Shown one piece after another: positions 22,340-35,571 of a stretch of 64,000 nt of DNA; the stretch's first letter is position 1; each line of letters opens with the position of its first letter. Both the position numbers and the translations under genes were made by a program. Origin of the DNA: Symsagittifera roscoffensis (Eukaryota; Xenacoelomorpha; Acoela; Convolutidae). Under the pieces are notes generated by a model. The model saw only the letters and a program-made list of their open reading frames with translations. It was not told where the DNA came from and searched no databases. The stretch covers positions 1,292,537 through 1,356,536 of the forward strand of contig NC_087071.1 in the NCBI RefSeq assembly GCF_963678635.1. The letters run 5' to 3'.

Positions 22340-23690
22340 TTTCAAGAGAATTGGGCTGCTTTCCGCTGTCGCAGAGTGAATTCAAAGAAAACTTATCAAA
22401 TAGTCTTGAATACTTACCTATTTATCACAGCATTAGGCTGAAAGCAACTGATAGTATCCTGGCTGGTATGCGCTTATCATGTGCGGCTATCAGGCCATAA
22501 TACGAGCGTGGGCTGTCTTCCGCTGTCGCAGAGTGCATTCAAAGGAAACTTATCAAATAGATTTGAATACTTGCCTATTTAATAAGTTTATCATAAAAAA
22601 TAGGCTAAAAGCAACAGACCGTATCCTGGCTGGTATGCGCTTATCCTGTGCGGCTATCATGCCATAATACGAGCGTGGGCTGTCTTCCGCTGTCGCAGAG
22701 CGCATTCAAAGAAACATTATCAAATAGATTTGAATACTTACCTATTTAATAAGTTTATCACAACAATTAGGCTTAAAGCAACAGACAGTATCCTGGCTGG
22801 TATGCGGCTATCGTGTGCGGCTATCATGCCATAATACGAGCGTGGGCTGTCTTCCGCTGCCGCAGAGTGGATTCAAAGAAATTTTATCATATAGATTTGA
22901 ATACTTATCTATTTAATAAGTTTATCATAAAAAATAGGCTAAAAGCAACAGACCGTATCCTGGCTGGTATGCGCTTATCCTGTGCGGCTATCATGCCATA
23001 ATACGAGCGTGGGCTGTCTTCCGCTGTCGCAGAGCTCATTCAAAGAAACATTATCAAATAGATTTGAATACTTACCTATTTAATAAGTTTATCACAACAA
23101 TTAGGCTAAAAGCAACAGACAGTAACCTGGCTGGTATGCGGCTATCATGTGCGGCTATCATGCCATAATACGAGCGTGGGCTGTCTTCCGCTGTCGCAGA
23201 GTGCATTCAAAGAAAGCTTATCAAAAAGATTTGAATACTTACCTATTTAATAAGTTTATCACAACAATTAGGCTAAAAGCAACAGTCAGTATCCTGGCTG
23301 GTATGCGCTTATCATGTGCGGCTATCATGCCATATTACGAGCGTGGGCTGTCTTCCGCTGTCGCAGAGCGCATTCAAAGAAAACTTATCAAATAGATTTG
23401 AATACTTACCTATTTAAAAGGTTTATCACAACAATTAGGCTAAAAGCAACTGACATTATCCTGGCTGGTATGCGGTTATCATGTGTGGCTATCATGCCAT
23501 AATACGAGCGTGGGCTGTCTTCCGCTGTCGCAGAGTGGATTCAAAGAAAACTTATCAAATATATTTGAATACTTACTTATTTAATAAGTTTATCACAACA
23601 ATTAGGCTAAAAGCAACAGACAGTATCCTGGCTGGTATGCGGCTATCATGTGCGTCTATCATGCCATAGATGGCCATCCAAGACACCCTG
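22340..23690 (+). repeat. 167 bp spacer-derived satellite, 8 copies
   Basis: The spacer segment starting at about GGGCTGTCTTCCGCTGTCGC and ending in GGCTATCATGCCATAATACGAGCGT is repeated at a 167 bp period; consecutive GAGCGTGGGCTGTC junctions fall near 22503, 22671, 22838, 23004, 23172, 23339 and 23507. Each copy keeps the CCGCTGTCGCAGAG and TACTTACCTATTTAATAAG elements of the normal spacer. Copies differ by a few substitutions. This makes the unit between 5S copies 6 and 7 about 2.0 kb. The regular 62-82 codon frames in it are artefacts of the period. Confidence 0.93.
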
Positions 23691-23894
23691 TACACGCTCC
23701 GTAGGTTTTGACCAGCCGATTTGGCCATAAAACACATTGGGCCAAAAAAATCCAATCAACGTCAATTTTCAAAATTTTGTTGGAAATGCATAGATTATAA
23801 CGTGAGCTTGCAAATTTTTACATGGTATAATAGAGGGCGAGTATTTTGAAAGTAATGTACATACACATATAATTGAAATCGGAGTAACTCAAAT

Positions 23895-23949
23895 GCCTAC
23901 GACCATACCATGTTGAAAGACCGCTTGGGAACACCAGATGTTGTAGGCT
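23895..23949 (+). pseudogene. 5S rRNA pseudogene, copy 7 (internal deletion)
   Basis: The first 23 bases (to ATGTTGAA) are joined directly to AGACCGCTTGGGAAC, so boxes A and IE and half of box C are lost. The 5' end and the GTAGGCTTTT 3' end are intact. Cannot be a working 5S gene. Confidence 0.93.
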
Positions 23950-25084
23950 TTTATTTAAGGCAAAAGTAATACTTTTATTTTTATACGCTAAGAGTTAATA
24001 CTGTTTAAAGTTCGGTAATGTCAAAAAGTTAAGCCTAATCGAGAGTGGTGGAAAAATTTTCAATGGGTCAAATTTTGGCCAAAACAATACAAAACCGAAA
24101 AATTTTCTTTGCAGTATCAATTTTGTGTACAATCAGCTGCTGATAGGCCAAAAATAATGGAGATAACTTTTGGGGTCTTTGAGTTATAGCAGTTTGATCT
24201 TCGGTGATTCAAAAAGATAAGACCAATCGAGCCTGGTGAATTGCGCGAACGGCCATAACTTGCCCAAATTTTTTAAAATTTCCATTTTTTTTATTTGTTT
24301 CATAAGATCTTAGTCGAATCTTGAGAGACTGAGAAAAAGAACCGATTTCGTCGGTCCAACTCAAAGTTATAAGCTTTTGAAATTTCGGGATGCCAAAAAA
24401 TTAAACCTAATCGAGCATGGTGCAAAAAATGAAATTTTCAAAATTTTTAGTTTTTTTTGCTTAAATTTCACTTCTTTCATCTTGTTTCAATAATTTGAGC
24501 TCAGGAAAATTCCAACCAGCCCAAAACGACGTTTGTAGCTTAAGTGTACGAGGAGTAATCATTAAAAGTTTGGGGGGGAACCGAATTTTGGCCATTTTGG
24601 ACGAAAATTAGCCTAAAAGCTAACTTTTAAGTAAGTGCAATTCTTTTTCTTGCAATTTTCAATAAGCTGTTGCAGAGTGCATTCAAGGAAACCTTATCAA
24701 ATAGATTTGAATTGTTACCTATTTAATCAGTTTATCACAACATTAGGCTAAAGCAACTGACAGTATACTGGCTGGTATTCAATCAGATGCCACTTACAGT
24801 GAATGTGCGGCTATTATGCCATAGATGGTCATCCAAGACACCCTGTGCACGCTCCGTAGCTTTTGACCAGCCGATTTGGCCAAAGAACACATTGGGCCGA
24901 AAAAATTCCAAACAATGTAAAAATTTAAAATTGTGTTCGAAATGCATAAATTATAACTTGATCGTGCAAAATATTACTTGGTATCAGAGCATATTTTTAC
25001 TCTCGCGCGTGGGCGAGTGTCTTAAAAGTAATGTAAATAGACACATGCTAGTCAGGATATAAATGAAAGCGGAGTAACTCATAT

Positions 25085-25208
25085 GCCTACGACCATACCA
25101 TACCATGTTGAATGCACCGGTTCTCGTCCGATCACCGATGTTAAGCAACATTGGGCCTGGTTAGTACTTGGGTGGGAGACCGCCTGGGAACACCAGGTGT
25201 TGTAGGCT
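25085..25208 (+). rRNA. 5S rRNA, copy 8 (5-base insertion)
   Basis: 124 bases because ATACC is duplicated near the 5' end (CATACCATACCATG). It has CCGATGTTAAGC and CTTGGGTGGG. The insertion lies in helix II / loop A and would disturb folding, although the promoter boxes remain. Confidence 0.9.
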
Positions 25209-26029
25209 TTTTTTAAAGACAAAAGTAATACTTTTACTTTTATACAATAAATTTTTTTGCTGTTTATAATTCGGTGATATCAAAAAGTTAAGCCTAAATC
25301 GAGCGTGGTGCAAAAATTTTCAATGGGTCATTTTTTGGCAAAAAACAAAACAAAAACGAAAAATTTCTTTCGCAGTATCAATTTTGTGTAAAATCAGCAG
25401 CTGATAGGCCAAAATAATGGCGTTAACTTCTGGGGTTTTTGAGTTATTATTTTTTGAATTCCGGTGATGTCAAAAAGTTAAGCCCAATCGAGCCTGGTGA
25501 ATTGCGCGAACGGCCATAACTTGCTTAAAACTTTTAAAACCTCCAAATTTTTTTTTGGTTCATAAGGTCATGGTCAAATTTGGGGGACTCAGAAAAAGAA
25601 ACAATTTCGTCGATACAACTCAAAGTTATAAGCTTTTGAAGTCTCGGTGATGCCAAAAAAATAAGCCTAATCGAGCGTGGTGCAAAAAATGAAATTTTCA
25701 AAATTTTTTGTTTTTTACTGTTTAAATTTCACTTTTTTCATCTCGTTTCATATTTTCGAGCTCAGGACAATTCCAAGCAGCACAAAACGACGTTTGTAGC
25801 TTAAGTTTACGTGGAGTAATCATCAGTTTAAAACTTGGGGCGACCCGAATTTCGGCCATTTTGGACGAAAATTGGCCTAAAACCTAACTTTTAAGTTAGT
25901 TTAGTTTTTTTTCTTGCAGTTTTCAGGAGAATTGGGCTGCCCTCCGCTGTCGCAGATTGCATTCAAAGAAACCTTATCACATAGATTTGAATACTTCCCT
26001 ATTTAATAAGTTTTATACAACATTAGGCT

Positions 26030-26110
26030 AAAAGCAACTGACAGTATCCTTTTACTTATAATTTTTACTTTTATACGCAAAGAGTTATCGCTGTTTAAAG
26101 GTCGGTGATG
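26030..26110 (+). other. 5S-less junction inside a spacer
   Basis: The text runs normally to CTGACAGTATCC (about 26048) and continues at once with TTTTACTT...TATACGC, sequence that normally follows a 5S gene. About 460 bases, including the whole 5S gene and its upstream region, are missing. This explains the 1820-base interval between copies 8 and 9. Confidence 0.8.
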
Positions 26111-26904
26111 TCAAAAAGTTAACTAGGCCTAATCGAGCGTGGAGCAAAAAGTTTCAATGGGTCAAATTTTAGTCAAAACAATACAAAACCGATAAACTTA
26201 ATTTGCAGTATCAATTTTGTGTACAATCATCTGCTGAAAGGCCAAAAATAATGGAGATAACGTTTGTGGTCTTTGAGTTATAGCAGTTTGATCTTCGGTG
26301 ATTCAAAAAGATAAGCCCTATCGAGCCTGGTGAATTGAGCGAACGGCCATAACTAATATAAAAATTTAAAATTTCCAAATTTTTCCATTTGGATCATAAG
26401 ATCGTAGTCAAATCTTGTATATGGAGTAATCATCAGTTGAAAATTTGGGGAGACCCAAATTTCGGCCATTTTGGACGAAAATCGGCTGTCGCAGAGTGCA
26501 TTCAAAGAAAAATTAACAATTATATTTGAATACTTACCTATTAAATAAGTTTATCACAACAATTAGGCTAAAAGCGACTGACAGTATCCTGGCTGGTATT
26601 CGATCATATGCCACTTTCAGTGAATGTGCGGCTATCATGCCATAGATGGTCAATCAAGACCCCCTGTACACGCTGCGTGGGTTATGACAAGCCGATTTGG
26701 CCATAAAACACATTGGGCCAAAAAATTCCATAAAAGGTCAATTTTAAAAATTTTGTTTGAAATGCATAAATTATAACGTGAGCGTGCAAAATTTTTCATG
26801 GTATAAGAGCATAATTTTACTCTCGCGCGAGGGCGACTGTTTTAAAAGTAATGTTCATAGACATATGCTATTCAGGATATAAATGAAAGCAAAGTAACTC
26901 AAAT

Positions 26905-27023
26905 GCCTACGACCATACCATGTTGAAAGCACCGGTTCTCGTCCGTTCACCAATGTTAGGCAACATTGGGCCTGGTTACTACTTAGGTGGGAGAACGCCT
27001 GGGAACACCAGGTGTTGTAGGTT
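26905..27023 (+). rRNA. 5S rRNA, copy 9 (diverged)
   Basis: Full length but with many changes: TTGAAAGC, CGTTCACC, AATGTTAGGC in box A, TACTACTTAGG, GAGAACGCC in box C, and a GGTT end. Both promoter boxes are hit, so it is probably inactive. Confidence 0.88.
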
Positions 27024-27804
27024 TTTATCTAAAGCAAAAGTAATACTTTTACTTTTATACGCTAAGAGTTATTGCTGTTTAAAATTCGGTGATGTCAAAA
27101 AGTTAAGCCTAATCTACTGTGGTGCAAAAAAAGAAATTTTCAAAATTTTTAGTTTTTTTGTTCAAATTTCATTTTTTTATCTTGCTTCATAAATTCGAGC
27201 TCAGCCAAATTCCGACGAGCCCAAAACGACATTTGTAGCTTAAGTGTACGTGGAGTAATCATCAGTTGAAATTTTGGGGTACGCGAATTTCGGCCAGTTT
27301 GGACGAAAATTGGCCTAAAAGCTAACTTTCAAATTAGTGCAATTTTTTTTCTTGAATTTTTCAAGAAAATTGGACTGTGTTTTGCTGTCGCAGAGTGCAT
27401 TAAAAGAAAACTTATCAAATAGATTTGAATACTTACCTATTTAATAGGTTTATCACAACAATTAGGCTATGAGCAACTGACAGTATCCTGGCTGGTATTT
27501 GATCAGACGCCAATTACAGTGAATGTGCGGCTATCATGCCATAGAGGGTCATTCAAGACACTCTGTACACGCTGCGTAGGTTTTGACCGGCCGATTTGGC
27601 CATAAAACACATTGGGCCAAAAAAATTCAAAACAAAGTCAATTTTCAAAATTTTGTTTGCAATGCATAAATTATAACGTGAGCGTGCAATATTTTACATG
27701 GTATAAGAGCACATTTTTACTCTCGCTCGAGTGCAAGTGTTTTAAAATTAATGTACATAGACATATGCTAGTCAGGATATAAATGAAAGCGGAGTAACTC
27801 AAAT

Positions 27805-27895
27805 GCCTACGACCATACTCACCGATGTTAAGCAACATTGGGCCCGGTTAGTACTTGGATGGGAGACCGCCTGGGAATACCAAGTGTTGTAGGTT
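27805..27895 (+). pseudogene. 5S rRNA pseudogene, copy 10 (28-base deletion)
   Basis: After GCCTACGACCATAC the text jumps to TCACCGATGTTAAGC, losing helix III's 5' strand. Box A and box C remain and the end reads GTAGGTT. 91 bases instead of 119. Confidence 0.92.
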
Positions 27896-29031
27896 TTTAT
27901 TTAAAGCAAAAGTAGAACTTTTACTTTCATACGCTAAGAGTTATTGCTGTTTAAAATTCGGTGATGTCAAAAAGTTAAGCCTAATCGAAATGGTGCAAAA
28001 ATTTTCAATGGGTCAAATTTTGGTCGAAACAATACAAAACCGATAAATTTATATACCGTATCATTTTTGTGTAAAATTAGCTGCTGATAGGCCAAAAATA
28101 ATGGAGATAACTTTTGAGGTCTTCGAGTTATAGCATTTTGAATTTCGGTGCTGCCAAAAAGTTAAGCCCAATCGAGCCTTGTGAATTGCGCGAACGGCCA
28201 TAACATGCCCAAAAAATTTAAAATTCAAAATATTAATATTTGGATCTTGAGATCGTGGTCAAATCTTGGCGGAATGAGAAAATGAAACGATTTTGTCGGT
28301 CCAACACAAAGTTATAAGCTTTTGAAATCTCGGTGATGCCAAAAAATTGAGCTTAATCGAGTGTCGTGCAAAAAATAAAATTTTCAAAAAATTTTTTTTG
28401 AATAAATTTCTATTTTTTTACCTCGTTTCAAAAATTTGAGCTCAAGAAAATTCCAACGAGCCCAAAACGACATTTGTAGCTTAAGTGTCCATAGAGTAAT
28501 CATCAGTCGAAATTCTGGACGACGCGAATTTCGGCCAGCTTGGACGAAAATCGGCCCAAAAGCTATCTTTTAAGTTAGTGAAATCTTTCAAGAAAATTGG
28601 ACTGCTTTTCAGTGTCGCAGAGTGCATTCAAAGAAAACTTATGAAATAGATTTGAATACTTACCTATTTAATAAGTTTATCACAACAATTAGGCTATAAG
28701 CAACTGACAGTATACTGGCTGGTATTTGATCATACGCCACTTACAGTGAATGTGCGGCTATCATGCCATAGATGGTCATTCAAGACACTCTGTACGCGCT
28801 GCGTAGGTTTTGACCGGCCGGTTCGGCCATAAAACACATTGGGCCAAAAAAATTCCAAACAATGTCAATTTTCAAAATTTTGTTTGCAATGCATAAATTA
28901 TAATGTGAGCGTGCAATATTTTACATGGTATAAGAGCACATTTTTACTCTCGCGCGAGTGCGAGTGTTTTAAAATTGATGTTTATAGTCATATGCTAGTC
29001 AGGATATAAATGAAAGCAGAGTAACTCAAAT

Positions 29032-29150
29032 GCCTACGACCATACCATGTTGAAAGCACCGGTTCTCGTCCGATCACCAATGTTAAGCAACATTGGGCCT
29101 GGTTAGTACTTAGGTGGGAGACCGCCTGGGAACACCAGGTGTTGTAGGTT
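29032..29150 (+). rRNA. 5S rRNA, copy 11
   Basis: Full length, of the TTGAAAGC / CACCAATG / CTTAGGTGGG subgroup with a GGTT end. CACCAATG removes the C29-G48 pair of helix III. Confidence 0.93.
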
Positions 29151-30302
29151 TTTATCTAAAGCAAAAGTAGAACTTTTACTTTTATACGCTAAGATTTATT
29201 GCTGTTTAAAATTCGGTGATGTCAAAAAGTTAAGCCTAATCGACCTGGTGCAAAAATTTTCAATGGGTCAAATTTCTGTCGAAACAATACAAAACCAATA
29301 AATTTATATACCGTATCATTTTTGTGTACAAGAAGCTGCTGATAGGCCAAAAACAATGGAGATAACTTTTGGGGTCTTTGAGTTATAGCATTTTGAATTT
29401 CGGTGATGCCAAAAAGTTAAGCCCAATCGAGCCTTGTGAATTGCGCGAACGGCCATAACATGCCCAAAAAATTTAAAATTCCAAAATATTAATATTTGTA
29501 TCTTAAGATCGTGGTCAAATCTTGGCGGGATGAGAAAATTAAACGATTTTGTCGGTCCAACACAAAGTTATAAGCTTTTGAAATCTCGGTGATGCCAAAA
29601 AATTGAGCTTAATCGAGTGTCGTGCAAAAAATAAAATTTTCAAAAAAATTTTTTTTGGATAAATTTCTATTTTTCTACCTGGTTTCAAAAATTTGAGCTC
29701 AAGAAAATTCCAGGGAGCCCAAAACGACATTTGTAGCTTAAGTGTCCATAGAGTAATCATCAGTCGAAATTTTGTGGGACGCGAATTTCGGCCAGTTTGG
29801 ACGAAAATCGGCCTAAAAGCTATCTTTTAAGTTAGTGAAATCTTTTTTCTTAAATTTTTCAAGAAAAATGGACTGCCTTTCAGTGTCGCAGAGTGCATTC
29901 AAAGAAAACTTATCAAATAGATTTGAATACTTACCTATTTAATAAGTTTATCACAACAATTAGGCTATAAGCAACTGAAAGTATCCTGGCTGGTATTTGA
30001 TCATACGCCACTTACAGTGAATGTGCGGCTATCATGCCATAGATGGTCATTCAAGACACTCTGTATGTGCTGCGTAGGTTTTGACCGGCCGATTGGGCCA
30101 TAAAACACATTGGGCCAAAAAAATTCCAAACAATGTCAATTTTCAAAATTTTGTTTGCAATGCATAAATTATAATGTGAGCGTGCAATATTTTACATGGT
30201 ATAAGAGCACATTTTTACTCTCGCGCGAGTGCGGGTGTTTTAAAATTAATGTACATAGTCATATGCTAGTCAGGATATAAAAGAAAGCAGAGTAACTCAA
30301 AT

Positions 30303-30421
30303 GCCTACGACCATACCATGTTGAAAGCACCGGTTCTCGTCCGATCACCAATGTTAAGCAACATTGGGCCTGGTTAGTACTTGGATGGGAGACCGCCTGG
30401 GATCACCAGGTGTTGTAGGTT
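30303..30421 (+). rRNA. 5S rRNA, copy 12
   Basis: Full length, with TTGAAAGC, CACCAATG and GGGATCACC for GGGAACACC; ends GTAGGTT. Box C (GGATGGGAGACC) is intact. Confidence 0.93.
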
Positions 30422-31574
30422 TTTATTTAAAGCAAAAGTATTTCTTTTACTTTTACACCCTAAGAGTTATTGCTGTTTAAAGTTCGGTGATGTCAAAAAG
30501 TTAAGCCTAATCGAGCGTGGTGCAAAAAATTTCAATGGGTCAAAATTTGGTCGAAACAAGACAAAACCGATAAATTTATATACCGTATCATTTTTGTGTA
30601 CAATAAACTGCTGATAGGCCAAAAATAATGGAGATAACTTTGGGGTCTTTGAGTTATAGCATTTTGAATTTCGGTGATGCCAAAAAGTTAAGCCCAATCG
30701 AGCCTTGTGAATTGCGCGAACGGCCATAACATGCCCAAAAAATTTAAAATTCCAAAATATTAATATTTTGGATCATAAGATCGTAGTCAAATCTTGGCGG
30801 AATGAGAAAATGAAACGATTTTGTCGGTCCAACACAAAGTTATAAGCTTTTGAAATCTCGGTGATGCCAAAAAATTGAGCTTAATCGAGTGTCGTGCAAA
30901 AAATAAAATTTTCAAAAAATTTTTTTTTGGATAAATTTCTATTTTTTTACCTCGTTTCAAAAATTTGAGCTCAAGAAAATTCCAACGAGCCCAAAACGAC
31001 ATTTGTAGCTTAAGTGGCCATAGAGTAATCATCAGTCGAAATTTTGGGGGACGCGAATTTCGGCCAGTTTGGACAAAAATCGGCCTAAAAGCTATCTTTT
31101 AAGCTAGTGAAATCTTTTTTCTTGAATTTTTCAAGAAAATTGGACTGCTTTTCAGTGTCGCAGAGTGCATTCAAAGAAAACTTATCAAATAGATTTGAAT
31201 ACTTACCTATTTAATAAGTTTATCACAACAATTAGGCTATAAGCAACTGACAGTATCCTGGCTGGTATTTGATCATACGCCACTTACAGTGAATGTGCGG
31301 CTATCATGCCATAGATGGTCATTCAAGACACTCTGTACGCGCTGCGTAGGTTTTGACCGGCCGATTTGGCCATAAAACACATTGGGCCAAAAAAATTCCA
31401 AACAATGTTATTTGTCAAAATTTTGTTTGCAATGCATAAATTATAATGTGAGCGTGCAATATTTTTCATGGTATAAGAGGACATTTTTACTCTCGCGCGA
31501 GTGCGAGTGCTTTAAAATTAATGTACATAGTCATATGCTAGTCAGGATATAAATGAAAGCAGAGTAACTCAAAT

Positions 31575-31693
31575 GCCTACGACCATACCATGTTGAAAGC
31601 ACCGGTTCTCGTCCGATCACCAATGTTAAGCAACATTGGGCCTGGTTAGTACTTAGGTGGGAGACCGCCTGGGAACACCAGGTGTTGTAGGTT
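31575..31693 (+). rRNA. 5S rRNA, copy 13
   Basis: Full length, of the same subgroup as copy 11 (CACCAATG, CTTAGGTGGG, GGTT end). It heads one of the short (about 904 bp) units with a single 65 bp spacer block. Confidence 0.93.
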
Positions 31694-32478
31694 TTTATCT
31701 AAAGCAAAAGTAATACTTTTGCTTTTATACGCTAAGAGTTATTGCTGTTTAATAAAATTCGGTGATGTCAAAAAGTTAAGCCTAATCTACTGTGGTGCAA
31801 AAACAGAAATTTTTAAAATTTTTTGTTTTTTCGTTTAAGTTTCATTTTTTTATCTTGCTTCATAAATTCGAGCTCAGCAAAATTCCGACGAGCACAAAAC
31901 GACATTTGTAGCTTAAGTGTACGTGGAGTAATCATCAGTTGAAATTTTGGGGGACGCGAATTTCGACCAGTTTGGACGAAAATCGGCCTAAAAGCTAACT
32001 TTTAAGTTAGTGCAATTTTTTTTCTTGAATTTTTCAAGAACATTGAACTGCCTTTCGCTGTCGCTGAGTGCATTCAAAGAAAACTTATCAAATAGATTTG
32101 AATACTTACCTATTTAATAAGTTTGTCACAACAATTAGGCTATAAGCAACTGACAGTATCCTGGCTGGTATTTGATCATACGCCACTTACAGTGAATGTG
32201 CGGTTATCATGCCATAGATGGTCATTCAAGACACTTTGTACACGCTGCGTAGGTTTTGACCGGCCGATTCGGCCATAAAACACATTGGGCCAAAAAAGTT
32301 CCAAACAATGTCAAATTTCAAAATTTTGGTTTGCTATGCATAAATTATAACGTGAGCGTGCAATATTTTACATGGTATAAGAGCACATTTTTATTCTCGC
32401 GCGAGTGCGAGTGTTTAAAAATTAATGTACATAGACATATGCTAGTCAGGATATCAAAGAAGGCGGTGTAACTCAAAT

Positions 32479-32597
32479 GCCTACGACCATACCACGTTGA
32501 AAGCACCGGTTCTCGTCCGATCACCGATGTTAAGCAACATTGGGCCCGGTTAGTACTTGGATGGGAGACCGCCTGAGAATACCAGGTGTTGTAGGTT
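32479..32597 (+). rRNA. 5S rRNA, copy 14
   Basis: Full length. It has CCACGTTGAAAGC, CCGATGTTAAGC, GGGCCCGG and CCTGAGAATACC. It is the first member of a 1697 bp duplicated block; the second is copy 15. Confidence 0.93.
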
Positions 32598-33721
32598 TTT
32601 AATTAAAGCAAAAGTACTACTTTTACTTTCAAACGCTAAGAGTTATTGCTGTTTAAAGTTGGGTGATGTCAAAAAGTTGAGCCTAATCGAGCGTGGTGCA
32701 AAACTTTTCAATGGGTAAAATTTTGGTCAAAACAATACAAAACCGATAATTTTTTTTGCAGTATCAATTTTGTGTACAATCACCTGCTGATAGACCAAAA
32801 ATAATGGAGATAAAATTTCGGGGGGTCTCTGAGTTATAGCATTTTGAATTTCGGTGATGCCAAAAAGTTAAGCCCAATCGAGCCTGATGAATTGCGCGAA
32901 CGGCCATAACCTGCCCAAAAAAAGTAAAATTTCCAAATTTTATTATTCGAATCATTAGATCGTAATCAAATCTTGGGGACTGAGAAAATGAAATGATTTT
33001 GTCGGTCCAACACAAAGTTATAAAATTTTAAAATCTCGGTGATGCCATAAAATTAAGCTTAATCGAGTGTCGTGCAAAACATGAAATTTTCAAAAAAAAT
33101 TTTTTGTTTAAATTTCAGATTTTTTTCTATCTCGTTTCATAAATTTGAGCTCAGGTAAATTCCAACGAGCCCAAATTGACATTTGTAGCTTAAGTGTACG
33201 TGGAGTAATCATCAGTTGAAAATTTGGGGGGACCCGAATTTCGGCCATTTTGGACGAAAATTGGCCTAAAAGCTAACTTTTAACTTAGTGCAATTTTTTT
33301 CTTGCTTTTTTAAAGAGAATCGCGCTGCTCTCCGCTGTCGCAGAGTGCATTCAACGACCACTTATCAAACTGATTTGAATACTTACCTGTTTAATAAGTT
33401 TATCACAACAATTAGGCTAAAGGCAACTGACAGTATCCTGGCTGGTATTCGATCATATGCCACTTACAGTGAATGTGCGGCTATCATGCCATAGATGGTC
33501 ATTCAAGACACTCTGTAAACGCTGCGTAGGTTTTGACCCGCCGATTTGGCCATAAAACACATTGGGCCAAAAAAATTCCAAGCAATGTCAATTTTCAAAA
33601 TTTTGTTTGCAATGCATAAATTATAACGTGAGATTGCAAAACTTTACATGGTATAGGAGCATATTTTTACTATCGCTCGAGGGCGAGTGTTTTGAAAGTA
33701 GTGTTCACAGACATATGCTAG

Positions 33722-33745
33722 TTAGGTTTTTCAAGAACATTGAAC
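33722..33745 (+). other. 5S-less junction between copies 14 and 15
   Basis: The upstream sequence ATGCTAGTTAGG (ending about 33726) is followed directly by TTTTTCAAGAACATTGAACTG, spacer that normally lies about 450 bases downstream of a 5S gene. The gene and proximal spacer are skipped. This is the breakpoint of the 1697 bp duplication. Confidence 0.8.
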
Positions 33746-34175
33746 TGCCTTTCGCTGTCGCTGAGTGCATTCAAAGAAAACTTATCAAATAGATTTGAAT
33801 ATTTACCTATTTAATAAGTTTGTCACAACAATTAGGCTATAAGCAACTGACAGTATCCTGGCTGGTATTTGATCATACGCCACCTACAGTGAATGTGCGG
33901 TTATCATGCCATAGATGGTCATTCAAGACACTTTGTACACGCTGCGTAGGTTTTGACCGGCCGATTCGGCCATAAAACACATTGGGCCAAAAAAGTTCCA
34001 AACAATGTCAAATTTCAAAATTTTGGTTTGCAATGCATAAATTATAACGTGAGCGTGCAATATTTTACATGGTATAAGAGCACATTTTTATTCTCGCGCG
34101 AGTGCGAGTGTTTAAAAATTAATGTACATAGACATATGCTAGTCAGGATATCAAAGAAGGCGGTGTAACTCAAAT

Positions 34176-34294
34176 GCCTACGACCATACCATGTTGAAAG
34201 CACCGGTTCTCGTCCGATCACCGATGTTAAGCAACATTGGGCCCGGTTAGTACTTGGATGGGAGACCGCCTGGGAATACCAGGTGTTGTAGGTT
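34176..34294 (+). rRNA. 5S rRNA, copy 15
   Basis: Full length and nearly identical to copy 14, differing at CCATGTTG and CCTGGGAATACC, which are closer to the array consensus. It carries GGGCCCGG and CCGATG. Confidence 0.94.
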
Positions 34295-35452
34295 TTTAAT
34301 TAAAGCAAAAGTACTACTTTTACTTTCAAACGCTAAGAGTTATTGCTGTTTAAAGTTCGGTGATGTCAAAAAGTTGAGCCTAATCGAGCGTGGTGCAAAA
34401 CTTTTCAATGGGTAAAATTTTGGTCAAAACAATACAAAACCGATAATTTTTTTTGCAGTATCAATTTTGTGTACAATCACCTGCTGATAGACCAAAAATA
34501 ATGGAGATAAAATTTCGGGGGGTCTCTGAGTTATAGCATTTTGAATTTCGGTGATGCCAAAAAGTTAAGCCCAATCGATCCTGATGAATTGCGCGAACGG
34601 CCATAACCTGCCCAAAAAAAGTAAAATTTCCAAATTTTATTATTCGAATCATTAGATCGTAATCAAATCTTGGGGACTGAGAAAATGAAATGATTTTGTC
34701 GGTCCAACACAAAGTTATAAAATTTTAAAATCTCGGTGATGCCATAAAATTAAGCTTAATCGAGTGTCGTGCAAAACATGAAATTTTCAAAAAAAATTTT
34801 TTGTTTAAATTTCAGATTTTTTTTCTATCTCGTTTCATAAATTTGAGCTCAGGTAAATTCCAACGAGCCCAAATTGACATTTGTAGCTTAAGTGTACGTG
34901 GAGTAATCATCAGTTGAAAATTTGGGGGGACCCGAATTTCGGCCATTTTGGATGAAAATTGGCCTAAAAGCTAACTTTTAACTTAGTGCAATTTTTTTCT
35001 TGCTTTTTTAAAGAGAATCGCGCTGCTCTCCGCTGTCGCAGAGTGCATTCAACGACCACTTATCAAACTGATTTGAATACTTACCTGTTTAATAAGTTTA
35101 TCACAACAATTAGGCTAAAGGCAACTGACAGTATCCTGGCTGGTATTCGATCATATGCCACTTACAGTGAATGTGCGGCTATCATGCCATAGATGGTCAT
35201 TCAAGACACTCTGTAAACGCTGCGTAGGTTTTGACCCGCCGATTTGGCCATAAAACACATTGGGCCAAAAAAATTCCAAGCAATGTCAATTTTCAAAATT
35301 TTGTTTGCAATGCATAAATTATAACGTGAGATTGCAAAACTTTACATGGTATAGGAGCATATTTTTACTATCGCGCGAGGGCGAGTGTTTTGAAAGTAGT
35401 GTTCACAGACATATGCTAGTTAGGTTATAAATGAAAGATGAGTAACTTAAAT

Positions 35453-35571
35453 GCCTACGACCATACCATGTTGAATGCACCGGTTCTTGTCCGATCACCG
35501 AAGTTAAGCAACATTGGGCCTGGTTAGCACTTGGATGGGAGACCGCCTGGGAACACCAGGTGTTGTAGGCT
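35453..35571 (+). rRNA. 5S rRNA, copy 16 (near consensus)
   Basis: Full length with only GGTTCTTGTCC and GTTAGCACTT as changes; helix I and box C match the consensus. It is followed by TCTTATTT, so the T4 terminator is interrupted. Confidence 0.95.

Noticed and set aside
22479-23669. 62-82 codon frames repeated every 167 bases
   Set aside because: They are explained by the 167 bp satellite period; the length is set by the repeat, not by selection.
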